Positions 44,476-54,048 of a DNA stretch of 64,000 nucleotides are shown one piece after another (position 1 is the stretch's first letter; the number at the start of each line of letters is the position of its first letter). Location of the stretch: contig RAYQ01000012.1 in assembly GCA_003612395.1 (NCBI GenBank), forward strand, positions 62,001 through 126,000, written 5' to 3'. The notes beneath the pieces are model-generated. The model worked only from the letters and a program-made list of their open reading frames with translations, was not told the origin of the DNA and did not search any database. A program made the translations under genes and the position numbers. The stretch is from Parablautia intestinalis (GTDB lineage: Bacteria > Bacillota > Clostridia > Lachnospirales > Lachnospiraceae).

Positions 44476-45654
44476 TTAAGCTTCCTTCTTTAGGATCTCC
44501 AGATTGTTACGGATAAGCTCACATCTCTGCGCCACACATTCCACACTACGAAGGGGATCTTCCGGCGTATGGAATACATAATCAATCAGCTTATCTATGG
44601 TAGTTACTGCCACATGCATGCGGGTATCGCTTGCCGCATAATAGATATAGACATCCCCATTCTCCCTTGCAATTGCACCATTGGTAAATACAACGTTAGA
44701 TACGTCTCCCACTCTCTCGCCGCCTCTTGGTCCAATCAAGAGTCCCGAAGGTTCCGCAATCACTTTAGACGGGTCCTCTAAATCCGTGGCAAAAGCATAG
44801 ATAACATAGCGAAGTCCTGCCGCGGTATTCCTTACCCCGTGGGCAATGTGAATCCAGCCCTTTTCCGTCTTGATGGGAACTGCACCGGCGCCGTTTTTCG
44901 TCTCCGTAATGGTATGATACTTCCTGAGGCTGGTCATCTTTTCCTCATCAATAACCGCATGGGTAATATCATCGCAAAGACCAAAGCCAATGCCGCCGCC
45001 CGAACCGGTTTCAATAAAGTCGTCCATGGGCCTGGTATAAAAAGCATATTTACCGTTTACAAACTCCGGATGAAGCACCACATTTCTCTGCTGGGGAGAA
45101 TTCAGCGTAACCAGGTTGGGAAGTCTCTCCCAGATCTTTAAATCCTTCGTCCGCACAATCCCTGCTGCCGCAACTGCTGCAGAAAGGTCATTCACGGACG
45201 TATCTTTACTCTCAGAGCAGAAAACGCCGTAAATATAGCCGTCCTCATGTTTGGTAAGACGCATGTCATAGACATTTGTCTCCTCCGGACAGGTATCCGG
45301 CAGCAAAATCGGATAATCCCAAAATTGAAATCCATCCACTCCGTTATCACTCTCAGCCACCCCAAAGAAGGATTTTCTGTCGTCTCCCTCAATCCTTGCT
45401 ATCAGGTAGAACTTCCCGTTTAACTCAATAGCGCCCGAATTCATAACCGCATTCACGCCAAGCCTTTTCATAAAATACGGATTGGTCTCAGGGTTTAAGT
45501 CATACTGCCAGGTGAGGGGAATATGCTCCCGTGTAAGTACCGGGTAGATATATTTATCATAAACCCCGTTGTAAAAATCCGGATCCACCTGATTTTTTCT
45601 GTTAATCAACGCTTCATATTTCTTTAATTCCTCATAATATTTTTTGTGTAACAT
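44476..45654 (-). CDS. GH130 phosphorylase, 4-O-beta-mannosyl-glucose type
   Basis: 392 residues, longer than its neighbour, with an N-terminal helix extension ([19 protein letters not shown]), as in GH130_1 enzymes that split mannosyl-glucose into mannose 1-phosphate and glucose. Catalytic Asp in [13 protein letters not shown] near residue 125, [15 protein letters not shown] near residue 200, and [20 protein letters not shown] near residue 260. The start at 45654 (MLHKKYY) has GAGG five bases upstream. Its substrate is the expected product of the 2-epimerase encoded 170 bases upstream. Confidence 0.88.
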   Translation of the reverse strand: MLHKKYYEELKKYEALINRKNQVDPDFYNGVYDKYIYPVLTREHIPLTWQYDLNPETNPYFMKRLGVNAVMNSGAIELNGKFYLIARIEGDDRKSFFGVAESDNGVDGFQFWDYPILLPDTCPEETNVYDMRLTKHEDGYIYGVFCSESKDTSVNDLSAAVAAAGIVRTKDLKIWERLPNLVTLNSPQQRNVVLHPEFVNGKYAFYTRPMDDFIETGSGGGIGFGLCDDITHAVIDEEKMTSLRKYHTITETKNGAGAVPIKTEKGWIHIAHGVRNTAAGLRYVIYAFATDLEDPSKVIAEPSGLLIGPRGGERVGDVSNVVFTNGAIARENGDVYIYYAASDTRMHVAVTTIDKLIDYVFHTPEDPLRSVECVAQRCELIRNNLEILKKEA

Positions 45655-45825
45655 ACATACCTCATTTCCGTGTTCCATTCCATATTGCTAAGATATCGGA
45701 TTTCTGTTTTTTTACAAACGAAGGAACGGATATACACTTAACTACATCAACTGTCTGTTTGCTTTTCTGCCTGCCGGGCCGTTTTTTGAGCACGATGCCG
45801 GACAATAACGCAACATGGAAACTAT

Positions 45826-46989
45826 TTAAATTCGTTTCAGCACTTCGAAGCACATTCTGCCGTTATGGTAAGGGCATTTCCACGGTTCCACAATAGGCCT
45901 TCCTTCATAGGGCTTTCCCTGTTCATCCACTTCCCAAAACCATTCCGAACCTTCCCGTTTGTCAATTAAATACTCCTTAATAAATTCCCATATGCTTTCC
46001 GCTGCCTTCCTATAGTAGGGATTGTCAGGATTTTTTTGCCATCCATTCAAAAATCCTACCACACCCTCCGCCTGCACCCACCAGATTCTGTGTTCATTGA
46101 CAACACCTCTTTCACATTCATTTGCAAGCGAATGTCCGTTGAAAGCCGTCCGGTAAATCTGCTCTGTCAAATCCTTTGTAATTGGCGTCATCTTTTCCTC
46201 GTATTTCCTTTCACCTAAAACCTCCACTCCTTTATCAATCAGCCATGCTGTTTCAATATCATGACCATAGGAATGCAAATCAAGGATAGAATTCATTTCG
46301 GTGTCAAAAAATACTTCCTGCCTGTGCAGTGACGGATTATAAACCTTGTCCGCAAAGGTATCCATAATCCATTCAAGTCTTTCCTTAACCTCAGGCATTT
46401 TTGATACCCTGTAAAGCTCCGTGTATGCTTCAAATACATGAAGCAGAGTATTCATTGTCTTGTCTGCCATAACCCCGTTTTCGGAAAGCTTGTCATTGTC
46501 AATTTCATGAAATTGTCTGTCAAAGGCTTCCTTATATCCATTCTCATCCGTGCATCGTGTTTCAATAATATGAAACAGCTCCTTTGCCATATCCAGAGCT
46601 TCCTCCTTTCCGGAAGCATTATAATAAGAAGAAAGCGCATAAATGGAAAATGCCTGATTGTATGTATGTTTTGTCGTATCTTCCGGCTCCCCATTATACC
46701 GGATTGACCAGAAAACACCTCCATTTTCCCGATCCATGCAATGTGCTTTCATAAAGGCAAATCCGTGCTCCGCCTCCTGCAAAAGACTTTCATCCCGAAG
46801 CAGCATATACGCATTAGAAAAAAACCATACAATGCGGCTGTTTAAAATGCACCCCTTTACCGCTTTTTTGTCCAGCTTAAGGTCATAATCCATATACCCA
46901 TAATAACCTCCAAACTCATCATCCCTTAAAGCCTTCCAAAAAGGAATAATCTTTTTTGTCAAATGGGGCTTTATTTCCTCCGCCAACAT
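45826..46989 (-). CDS. AGE-family cellobiose/mannobiose 2-epimerase
   Basis: 387 residues, an (alpha/alpha)6 barrel of the N-acylglucosamine 2-epimerase family. It carries the cellobiose 2-epimerase features: FWKALRDDEFGGYYGYMD at the N-terminus, the catalytic His regions TKHTYNQAFSIYALSSYY near residue 110 and LDLHSYGHDIETAWL near residue 245, and NEHRIWWVQAEGVVGF near residue 315. In mannan pathways it turns mannobiose into mannosyl-glucose for the GH130_1 enzyme next door. AAAGGAGGTGG lies just upstream of the start. First gene of the operon. Confidence 0.9.
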   Translation of the reverse strand: MLAEEIKPHLTKKIIPFWKALRDDEFGGYYGYMDYDLKLDKKAVKGCILNSRIVWFFSNAYMLLRDESLLQEAEHGFAFMKAHCMDRENGGVFWSIRYNGEPEDTTKHTYNQAFSIYALSSYYNASGKEEALDMAKELFHIIETRCTDENGYKEAFDRQFHEIDNDKLSENGVMADKTMNTLLHVFEAYTELYRVSKMPEVKERLEWIMDTFADKVYNPSLHRQEVFFDTEMNSILDLHSYGHDIETAWLIDKGVEVLGERKYEEKMTPITKDLTEQIYRTAFNGHSLANECERGVVNEHRIWWVQAEGVVGFLNGWQKNPDNPYYRKAAESIWEFIKEYLIDKREGSEWFWEVDEQGKPYEGRPIVEPWKCPYHNGRMCFEVLKRI

Positions 46990-47141
46990 TTTGTAACCAC
47001 CTCCTTTTGCTTAATTATTTTAGCTTAATTTTAATTCATTTTCAACTTAAATTTACTTATTTCTAAGTTAATTTTTAATCATCGCTTATCTGCCTCCCTT
47101 GCTAATATTGAACTTATTATTTTACTTGCTTAATGTTTTAA

Positions 47142-47208
47142 ATCATATAAATAATTTGTTATTATTCAAATATGAGATGTTTATTCATACTCACTTATGA
47201 ATAATAAC
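47142..47208 (-). promoter_or_regulatory. Candidate promoter and operator of the mannooligosaccharide operon
   Basis: The minus strand has TTGAAT (47164-47169), 16 bases and TATGAT (47142-47147). Just upstream lie a perfect 9-bp palindrome, TTATTCATA / TATGAATAA (47181-47204), and a wider 11-bp inverted pair, GTTATTATTCA (47158-47168) with TGAATAATAAC (47198-47208). Three related half-sites bracket the promoter, a likely target of the LacI protein encoded upstream. The rest of 46990-47300 is AT-rich without a gene. Confidence 0.4.
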
Positions 47209-47307
47209 CAATCACTATTTATTATTATGGGGTTTTCTTTGATTGACTTGTTTGTCGGTTTATTAAAGATTTGATAAGATATTATTTAACACATGAAAAA
47301 GATGCGC

Positions 47308-47400
47308 CTAATCCTCGTAGTGTCCTCTGGTTCTACGGTCCTGAGCCTGCAAATAAAGGTAATCCTCAAAGCCTTTTTCCGTAAATGTAAAATCATTCAT
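47308..47400 (-). pseudogene. Fragment resembling a Txe/YoeB toxin N-terminus
   Basis: A 30-codon frame begins at an ATG (47400), 37 bases past the LacI stop codon. Its first 24 residues, MNDFTFTEKGFEDYLYLQAQ followed by DRRT, match the start of YoeB-type ribosome-dependent mRNA interferases (pattern FTexgWEDYlYWQxQDkkT). The similarity then stops, and a stop codon follows six codons later. The catalytic C-terminal part and any YefM antitoxin gene are missing. It is most likely a remnant. Confidence 0.45.
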
Positions 47401-47436
47401 TATTCATTTTTGGGCCTTGATTTGCTTCGCAGACGC

Positions 47437-48465
47437 CTACATATACGCCGGACTTTTAACGCTTTCCTTCAGCAAAATATGCCCTTCCACAATTGATATG
47501 CCCTGTTTACCTGCCTGCCCCGTCATTCTTTTTATCAGCTTGCGGATGGCCTCATGCGCCATTTCCTTTATATCCACCTCGTAGGTAGTGATACCCAGGC
47601 TGCATATGCCGGGAGAAAGGTAATTATCGTAGCCAACAATTGAAATATCCTCCGGAACCCGATAACCTTTCTTTCTTAAAATCTCTGTAAGCATGCCAGC
47701 CGTTATATCACAGTTACACGCAAAGGCTGTGGGCATTTCCTGTGGAAGTTGAAACAAAAATCCCTCCCCGCGGTAACCTGTTTCCCGGTTTCTGTCCTCC
47801 AGCACCCAGTCTTCCCTGACCCTTTGTCCATGCTCCAGCAAAGCCTTACAATAACCGAAATATCTGTCTGTAATGCTGCCCGTGTACAAAAGCGTGCCGA
47901 CATAACCAATTTTTGTATGGCCCATCTCAAACAGGTAATCGGTAAGCTTATACATCCCATAGTAATTATCGGTGATAACCGAATCGCACTCATGCCTGCG
48001 GTCATAAAAGTCCAGACAGACCAGTGGAACCTTAATGTTTTCCCGGAGCACGGCAAGATAATCCTCCTTTAAAAGGCCGATAATAATAAGCCCGTCCACC
48101 TTGTCCTCCAAAAGAAGCTTTGGCATGGTCTTTTCCTGCTCGTTTTGGTGGTTTAAAATTTCAAGCATGGTAAAGCATTCCTTTGACACCGCCCCTGTTG
48201 CTACCTCCTGATACATTTTCCAGTAAAAGGATTCCTGCTGGTCCAAATACCTCTCCGAAATAATTACGCCAATATTGTAGCCCTTGCCGTCTTTGGGCAG
48301 TTTCATCTTTGCAGGAGGCTGATACCCCAGCTCTCTTGCCAGCTCTTTGATTTTTTCCCGCATTTCATCGCTGACGCCCTTTTGTCCTGATAATGCTTTG
48401 GAAACCGTAACCGTGCTTACATTCAATTTCTCTGCTATATCCGCCAGCCTAACTGCTTTAGACAT
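47437..48465 (-). CDS. LacI-family transcriptional regulator
   Basis: 342 residues. N-terminal helix-turn-helix and hinge (VRLADIAEKLNVSTVTVSKALSGQKGVSDEM), then a periplasmic-binding-protein-like ligand domain (NIGVIISERYLD at residue 65, VDGLIIIGLL near 125, GYDNYLSPGICSLGITTYEVD near 285). It lies upstream of the epimerase-GH130 operon in the same direction, so it is the natural local regulator of mannooligosaccharide use. The ligand is not provable from sequence. Confidence 0.92.
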   Translation of the reverse strand: MSKAVRLADIAEKLNVSTVTVSKALSGQKGVSDEMREKIKELARELGYQPPAKMKLPKDGKGYNIGVIISERYLDQQESFYWKMYQEVATGAVSKECFTMLEILNHQNEQEKTMPKLLLEDKVDGLIIIGLLKEDYLAVLRENIKVPLVCLDFYDRRHECDSVITDNYYGMYKLTDYLFEMGHTKIGYVGTLLYTGSITDRYFGYCKALLEHGQRVREDWVLEDRNRETGYRGEGFLFQLPQEMPTAFACNCDITAGMLTEILRKKGYRVPEDISIVGYDNYLSPGICSLGITTYEVDIKEMAHEAIRKLIKRMTGQAGKQGISIVEGHILLKESVKSPAYM

Positions 48466-48499
48466 ATTTACCTCCGGCCATGTTTTACAAGCAATCCAT

Positions 48500-49138
48500 T
48501 TATCCTAATTTATCCAAAAAACCAAATGGCTTTTCCGCCTTCGACTGCAAAAACAGCATCAACAAAAATGCCGCCCTCAAGGATACTCTCTCTTCCGTCA
48601 GTATCCGCAGAGCTTCCTTTTTATCCACCAAAAGCACCTCTATGCTCTCCGTGTCCTCCCGAAGCCTGTCCGATATCTCTCCACCGGCGAATCCGAATAT
48701 GGAAGTGCTGGTCTCATCCGTTAAACCCGCTCCTAAGTAAAACGGCCTTCGAAAAGCGCTCTCCCCATCCTCATAAGCTGCAAAGTCAAGCCCTGTCTCC
48801 TCCTTCATCTCCCGGGCTGCCGCCTCCCCGGCTGTTTCTCCCTGATCGATAAGGCCGGCCGGAAGCTCGTAAAGCCACGCGTCAAGCGGGTACCGGTACT
48901 GCCTTATCATAACCAGCTTATCCGGTTCTTCGCGCCAGATGGGATAAATAACAATTCCATTGGCCACAGGCTTTCCAGTCAGAAGGGGAAGCTCCTCCTG
49001 ACTGTTTCTGGATGCAAAATAATAGTGAAAAGGCGCTCCCTTATTTGTCAAAGCATCCATCTCATAAAGATTTAAAAATCGGTTGTCTGTCAGCCTCCTG
49101 ACAGCGGTATACTTTTTTTCTTTATTTTTTTCGCCCAT
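48500..49138 (-). CDS. Nudix hydrolase, ADP-ribose pyrophosphatase-like
   Basis: 212 residues from the ATG at 49138 (GGAAGGA upstream). The Nudix box is complete: GLIDQGETAGEAAAREMKEE followed by TG near residue 120, preceded by the Pro-Ala-Gly motif ELPAGLID usual for ADP-sugar pyrophosphatases. It would cleave a nucleoside diphosphate linked to a sugar or similar group. It lies 34 bases upstream of the LacI gene and may share its transcript. Confidence 0.88.
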   Translation of the reverse strand: MGEKNKEKKYTAVRRLTDNRFLNLYEMDALTNKGAPFHYYFASRNSQEELPLLTGKPVANGIVIYPIWREEPDKLVMIRQYRYPLDAWLYELPAGLIDQGETAGEAAAREMKEETGLDFAAYEDGESAFRRPFYLGAGLTDETSTSIFGFAGGEISDRLREDTESIEVLLVDKKEALRILTEERVSLRAAFLLMLFLQSKAEKPFGFLDKLG

Positions 49139-49234
49139 ATCATTCCTTCCAAGCTTCCTGCCTGCCGTCCTGCGGCACGAACAGTGCATAAAACCAAAAT
49201 CCTAAAAGCTTTAAGATTTAAAGATTTTCATTTT

Positions 49235-50734
49235 TTACACATCGTCAGACGTCCAGGCAAGCGCGCACTTTACAGCCTTTTTCCATCCCTTTAAAAGCTT
49301 TTCGCGTTTTTCCTCACCCATCTCGTGAATAAATTCCTTACCCAGCTGCCAGTTTTCATATATTTCATCCCTGCTTTTCCAGTAACCGCAGGCAAGTCCT
49401 GCCAGATAAGCCGCTCCAAGAGCCGTAGTTTCAATACACTCCGGCCTGTATACCCTTGCTCCTAAAATATCCGCCTGAAACTGCATCAGAAAGTTATTGG
49501 CGCTGGCACCGCCATCCACCTTAAGGCCGGCAATGGAAATCCCCACATCCTCCTCCATTGCCTTAAGCACATCATAAGTCTGGTAGGCAATGGATTCCAG
49601 AGTTGCCCGTATAAAATGCTCCTTCTGGCAGCCCCTGGTAATTCCCACCACGGTTCCTCTTGCATACGGATTCCAGTAAGGTGCACCCATTCCTGCAAAG
49701 GCAGGCACCACATAAACCCCTTCCGTATCTTCTGTTTTTTCTATGTATTCCTCTGTCTGAGGAGCACTCTTGATCATCCGCATACCGTCACGCAGCCACT
49801 GGATTGCCGCTCCGGCCACGAACACGCTGCCCTCTAAGGCATACTCCACCTGGTCTGCGCTGCTTGCCGCAATGGTCGTGATAAGCCCGTTTCTTGAAGC
49901 AATTGCTTCGGTACCTGTGTTCATTAAAAGGAAACACCCTGTCCCGTAAGTATTCTTCACCTGGCCTTTGGAAAAGCAACACTGCCCGAATAAAGCTGCC
50001 TGCTGATCCCCTGCAATACCTGCTATGGGTATACTGCCCCCCAAAACGGAATGGTCCGTGTACCCGTATATGCAGCTGGAAGGCTTTACTTCCGGCAGCA
50101 TACTTGCCGGAATGTCAAAAAGCTTTAAAAGCTCCTCATCCCAGCAGCGCCTGTAAATGTCATACAGCATGGTACGAGATGCATTTGTATAATCGGTAAC
50201 ATGGACTGCCCCCTTTGTCAGATTAAAAATAAGCCAGCTGTCCACCGTTCCGAAAAGAAGCTCACCCCTTTTTGCCCGCTCTCTTGCATCCGGCACATGA
50301 TTCAATATCCAGGCTATCTTCGTGGCACTAAAATAAGCGTCTGGCACAAGCCCTGTTTTTTCCCTTATCATGTCTCCATATCCGGCTTCAATCAGCTCAT
50401 CCACTTTCTCAGCCGTCCTGCGGCACTGCCATACAATCGCATTATAGACCGGCTCCCCCGTGGTCTTATCCCACACTATGGTAGTTTCCCTCTGATTTGT
50501 GATGCCTATTGCAGCAACATCCTCAGGGGTAAGCCCTGCCATGGCCATAGCCTCCATTGTTACCGCCAATTGGGAGGACCAAATCTCTTTCGGATTGTGC
50601 TCTACCCAGCCGGGGTGAGGATAAATCTGCCCAAACTCCTTTTGGGCCATGCTTAAAATCTCCCCTTTTTCATTGAAAAAAATACACCTGGAGCTGGTAG
50701 TCCCCTGATCCAACGCCATTATATATTTCCCCAT
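49235..50734 (-). CDS. glpK: Glycerol kinase
   Basis: Phosphorylates glycerol to glycerol 3-phosphate; FGGY family, 499 residues as in E. coli. Start [20 protein letters not shown]; substrate residues in [18 protein letters not shown] and the GITNQRETT motif; C-terminal [18 protein letters not shown]. The ATG at 50734 has GGAGG four bases upstream; the 65-residue extension of the open frame is not coding. It is the last gene of a glycerol unit after the two FAD-dependent oxidoreductase genes. Confidence 0.97.
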   Translation of the reverse strand: MGKYIMALDQGTTSSRCIFFNEKGEILSMAQKEFGQIYPHPGWVEHNPKEIWSSQLAVTMEAMAMAGLTPEDVAAIGITNQRETTIVWDKTTGEPVYNAIVWQCRRTAEKVDELIEAGYGDMIREKTGLVPDAYFSATKIAWILNHVPDARERAKRGELLFGTVDSWLIFNLTKGAVHVTDYTNASRTMLYDIYRRCWDEELLKLFDIPASMLPEVKPSSCIYGYTDHSVLGGSIPIAGIAGDQQAALFGQCCFSKGQVKNTYGTGCFLLMNTGTEAIASRNGLITTIAASSADQVEYALEGSVFVAGAAIQWLRDGMRMIKSAPQTEEYIEKTEDTEGVYVVPAFAGMGAPYWNPYARGTVVGITRGCQKEHFIRATLESIAYQTYDVLKAMEEDVGISIAGLKVDGGASANNFLMQFQADILGARVYRPECIETTALGAAYLAGLACGYWKSRDEIYENWQLGKEFIHEMGEEKREKLLKGWKKAVKCALAWTSDDV

Positions 50735-50790
50735 ATATATCCTCCATTCCTGCCAGCAGCCCGCAAATTTGAGCTGGCATAGATTTCTTT

Positions 50791-52218
50791 TTAAACTGCA
50801 GGTATATTCCCCACAGGAATGTTTCCTGTTGCTACCACTGAAACAGAAGTTCCCGCAACATTTTGAATCAGCACATCCCCTGTCTTTACCGGTGCATTTG
50901 CAACCACTGCCCCTATCTCCTCCAGGCACTGCCTGATCTTTCCTTTGGGAATCTCCCCGGCTGTCTTTACAGGAACAACTCTGCCGCTGCCGCCCTTTAC
51001 CCGGATGAGGGAAGTCACCGCCCGCACAGGAGCCGTCACCTCGTTGCGTGCATAGGCCTCGCCCTTTTTACAGGTGTTACCGGTGATCTCAAGAGTTCCA
51101 TCCTCTTTTTTATTGACGGTGATAAGACACCCTACAGGACAGCCAATACAGATTATCTGACTTCCCGCATCCCGTCCTTCAGGGAGAGTGCATTTTGATT
51201 TCTCCGGAATCTTAGGCCGCACTGCTTCCCCCCAGTCCTCTTCTCCATTTAAGATATAATCTGCTGCAAATTCCCCTGCTTTCTCCGCTTCTATAGAAAC
51301 ATTATCCACCAGATCATGCACATGAAGCACATTTCCGCAGGCAAAAATTCCCTTTACCGTGGTTTCCAGCTTCGCATTTACCACAGGCCCTGCAGTCGTA
51401 TCATCCATCTGTGCTCCCGCCCCCTGGCTTAACTCATTTTCCGGAATAAGGCCGCAGGATAAAAGAAGCGTATCGCATTTCACAAATTCCTCGGTGCCCG
51501 GAATGGGATTTAACTTTTCATCCACCTTGCTGACGGTAACGCCTTCCACTCTCTCCTTACCGTGAATCTGCGTAACCGTGTGATTGAGCTTTAAGGGAAT
51601 GCCGAAATCATCCAGACACTGGACGATATTTCTCTTAAGTCCGCCCGAATAAGGCATGATCTCCGCTACCAGCTTCACCTTTGCCCCCTGCAGGGTCATT
51701 CGCCTTGCCATAATAAGCCCAATATCCCCCGAACCAAGTACTACCACCTCGCGTCCTGGCATTCTTCCTTCTATATTCACATATCTCTGGGCCGTTCCCG
51801 CAGAATAAACCCCTGCCGGTCTTGTACCCGGTATGTTCATGGCTCCTCTGGATCGTTCCCTGCATCCCATAGCCAGAACAACGGCCTTTGCTTCTATCTT
51901 AAACATACCCTTTTCCCGGTTCATGGCTGTTACCACACAGGGGGTCCCACCCTGTACATCCACCACCATAGTATTTAACAGGCTTGGTATCTTTCTCTCC
52001 TCTACCATATCCATATAGCGGACCGCATATTCCGGTCCCGTCAGTTCCTCCTTAAAGGTGTGGAGCCCAAAGCCATTGTGGATACACTGGTTTAAAATTC
52101 CTCCCAGCTCCTTGTCCCTCTCTAAAATTAATAAATCCCTGATGCCCTTTTCGTAAGCTGCAAGGGCTGCTGCCATTCCGGCAGGGCCGCCACCTATAAT
52201 AATTAAATCTGTTTTCAT
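50791..52218 (-). CDS. FAD-dependent oxidoreductase fused to a DUF1667 domain (GlpB-like)
   Basis: 475 residues. Residues 1 to about 345 form a two-dinucleotide-binding oxidoreductase: FAD loop [37 protein letters not shown]-type region, the NAD loop [16 protein letters not shown], and [16 protein letters not shown] near residue 315. From residue 355 a DUF1667 domain begins with CIGCPVGC and later [10 protein letters not shown], giving Cys residues suited to a metal cluster. In related bacteria these are usually two genes. Between glpA and glpK it is the likely electron-transfer partner in anaerobic glycerol 3-phosphate oxidation. Confidence 0.9.
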   Translation of the reverse strand: MKTDLIIIGGGPAGMAAALAAYEKGIRDLLILERDKELGGILNQCIHNGFGLHTFKEELTGPEYAVRYMDMVEERKIPSLLNTMVVDVQGGTPCVVTAMNREKGMFKIEAKAVVLAMGCRERSRGAMNIPGTRPAGVYSAGTAQRYVNIEGRMPGREVVVLGSGDIGLIMARRMTLQGAKVKLVAEIMPYSGGLKRNIVQCLDDFGIPLKLNHTVTQIHGKERVEGVTVSKVDEKLNPIPGTEEFVKCDTLLLSCGLIPENELSQGAGAQMDDTTAGPVVNAKLETTVKGIFACGNVLHVHDLVDNVSIEAEKAGEFAADYILNGEEDWGEAVRPKIPEKSKCTLPEGRDAGSQIICIGCPVGCLITVNKKEDGTLEITGNTCKKGEAYARNEVTAPVRAVTSLIRVKGGSGRVVPVKTAGEIPKGKIRQCLEEIGAVVANAPVKTGDVLIQNVAGTSVSVVATGNIPVGNIPAV

Positions 52219-52328
52219 TTTCCCTCCGTTCTGCTGTACATCATACCTTTTCTGCTTTATTTCCAGGCTTTTCGCAAATCTTTCTGACTTGGATTTTCCC
52301 GGACGCGTTCTTTGACACCTTAAAAAAT

Positions 52329-53798
52329 CTACATCTCTTTTTCTTCCAGAGGCAGTAAGTACCAGGCATCCTCTCCCGATTTTTTGACTTCGCTCTCATC
52401 TATCTTAAGCTCCCTGGACAGAATATCCACCACTCTTGGATTGCAAAAGCCAGACTGGCAGCGTCCCATTCCTGCCCTGGTACGGCGTTTAATTCCATCA
52501 GTGGTTGTTGCACCTAAGGGTCTGTGTATTGCCTCTAATATCTCACCCTCCGTAACCATCTCACAACGACAGATTACATTGCCGTAAGCCGGATTTTCTT
52601 TAATCTTTGCATGACGTTCCTCCTCTGTGGCAAGGAACATATTGATGATACCCTTTCTGGTACTGATAAACTCCTGCTTTTCCTGCGGATGAAGCATTTC
52701 CTTTATAAGACCGGCCACATATTCTCCTGTTGCCGGCGCACAGGAAAGACCCGGAGATTCCATGCCGGCCACATCAATAAACCCAGCGGCATCCTTCACT
52801 TCCTCAATCACAAAATCGTCTGACAGCTTCGCCCCTTCACCGCCTCTTTCAAACTTTGTTATGTGAGCGCGCAGTCCTGCAAAGGAAGTGATAACTTGCC
52901 TTCCCGGAATACCTTTTACGCTGAGAGCAGCTTTTTGCGTTACCTGCCCTAAACCCTCCCGGGATGTCTCCTTTCCATCCTTATCCGGGATATCCGATGC
53001 TGTGGGGCCTGTTAACAGATTTCCATGTACAGTAGGCGTTACCAGTATGCCTTTTCCTAGGGCAGTGGGCAGCTGAAACAGAGTATGACTCGCCATATTC
53101 CCTATATTTTTATCATAAAGAAGATATTCTCCCTTTCTTGGGGTAATTTCCATCTTATTTTCACTGACCATATTATGTATCTGGTCAGCGTACACCCCGG
53201 CAGCATTAACTACCACCTTTGCTTCAAGCGTCTCCTTATCTGTCTTAATCAGGTAACCCGTCTCCTGTTTTTGGATATCCACGACCATCTGACCAAATTT
53301 AAACTCCACACCATTGACAAAGGCGTTTTCCGCAAGAGCAATGGTAAGGCCAAAGGGACAGACAATCCCGCCTGTAGGCGCATAAAGGGCAGCCACAGCT
53401 TCATCGCCTGCGTGAGGTTCTTTCGCAAGAAGCTCATCCCTTTCTATAATACGCAGTCCTTCCACTCCGTTTTCTTCTCCCCTTGCCTTTAACTCTTCTA
53501 AACGGAATCTGTCTTTCTCGTCAAAGCAAAGCACAATTGATCCATTTTGCTTGTAGGAGAAATCAAGCTCCTTTGACAATGCCGCCATCTTCCGGCTGCC
53601 CAGTACATTAAGCTTTGCCTTTAAGCTGCCCGGTTCAGCATCATATCCGGCATGTACAATACCGCTGTTAGCCTTGGAGGTACCCTCGCAGACATCAGAT
53701 GCTTTCTCAAGAACCATTGTTTTCAGATTAAAGCGGGACAGTTCCCTTGCAACAGCGCATCCGCTTACACCTGCGCCGATTATGATTACATCATACAT
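52329..53798 (-). CDS. glpA: Anaerobic-type glycerol-3-phosphate dehydrogenase (FAD) with BFD-like Cys domain
   Basis: Oxidises glycerol 3-phosphate to dihydroxyacetone phosphate. 489 residues. FAD loop DVIIIGAGVSGCAVARELS, DAO-fold substrate domain (GIVHAGYDAEPGSLKAKLNV near residue 47), and a C-terminal [2Fe-2S]-type domain with CRCEMVTEGEIL and MGRCQSGFCNPRVV near residues 405-450, which is typical of GlpA. It heads the unit glpA, GlpB-like/DUF1667, glpK. Confidence 0.93.
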   Translation of the reverse strand: MYDVIIIGAGVSGCAVARELSRFNLKTMVLEKASDVCEGTSKANSGIVHAGYDAEPGSLKAKLNVLGSRKMAALSKELDFSYKQNGSIVLCFDEKDRFRLEELKARGEENGVEGLRIIERDELLAKEPHAGDEAVAALYAPTGGIVCPFGLTIALAENAFVNGVEFKFGQMVVDIQKQETGYLIKTDKETLEAKVVVNAAGVYADQIHNMVSENKMEITPRKGEYLLYDKNIGNMASHTLFQLPTALGKGILVTPTVHGNLLTGPTASDIPDKDGKETSREGLGQVTQKAALSVKGIPGRQVITSFAGLRAHITKFERGGEGAKLSDDFVIEEVKDAAGFIDVAGMESPGLSCAPATGEYVAGLIKEMLHPQEKQEFISTRKGIINMFLATEEERHAKIKENPAYGNVICRCEMVTEGEILEAIHRPLGATTTDGIKRRTRAGMGRCQSGFCNPRVVDILSRELKIDESEVKKSGEDAWYLLPLEEKEM

Positions 53799-53802
53799 AA
53801 AT

Positions 53803-54012
53803 TTACCCTTTCTTTATTAATATAATTTTTATCTCTCCACCCTGCATGGCAGACCGTGCTGTGCATTTTTGAATGTTTATACAATAATGCGCCAGGCCCC
53901 GCAGTTTATCACAAAAACGGTCATACAAAAAGATGTATTTGACTTGTATGGCCGCTTTCTCATGAACATCCGGATGACCGCCAAAGCCTGGTATCCGTTG
54001 TTTTTGCATCAA
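53803..54012 (-). other. Orphan 69-codon ORF containing an ACGGATGCC palindrome
   Basis: The frame starts MMQKQRIPGFGGHPD, where the codons for KQRIPGFGGHP are made by the palindromic repeat, and ends five bases before the glpA start. It has no good ribosome binding site and no recognisable domain. It fills most of the 250-base gap between map and glpA. I regard it as repeat-derived sequence rather than a functional gene, but cannot exclude expression. Confidence 0.35.
53966..54006. repeat. ACGGATGCC palindrome, diverged copy
   Basis: On the minus strand it reads AAAAACAACGGATACCAGGC, then TTTGGCGGTCATCCGGATG. It shares the AACAACGGAT start and the second arm with the copies at 8064, 25436 and 37217. 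Confidence 0.7.
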
Positions 54013-54048
54013 ACTATTCAGTTTTTAGATCCGTTATGGGTACTGTTT

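Noticed and set aside
47293-47496. 67-codon plus-strand open frame
   Set aside because: It lies opposite the toxin fragment and the end of the LacI gene and has no ribosome binding site.
49235-50929. N-terminal extension of glycerol kinase (65 residues, Cys-rich)
   Set aside because: The ATG at 50734 has a good ribosome binding site and matches the family start; the extension reads the end of the previous gene and spacer in another frame.
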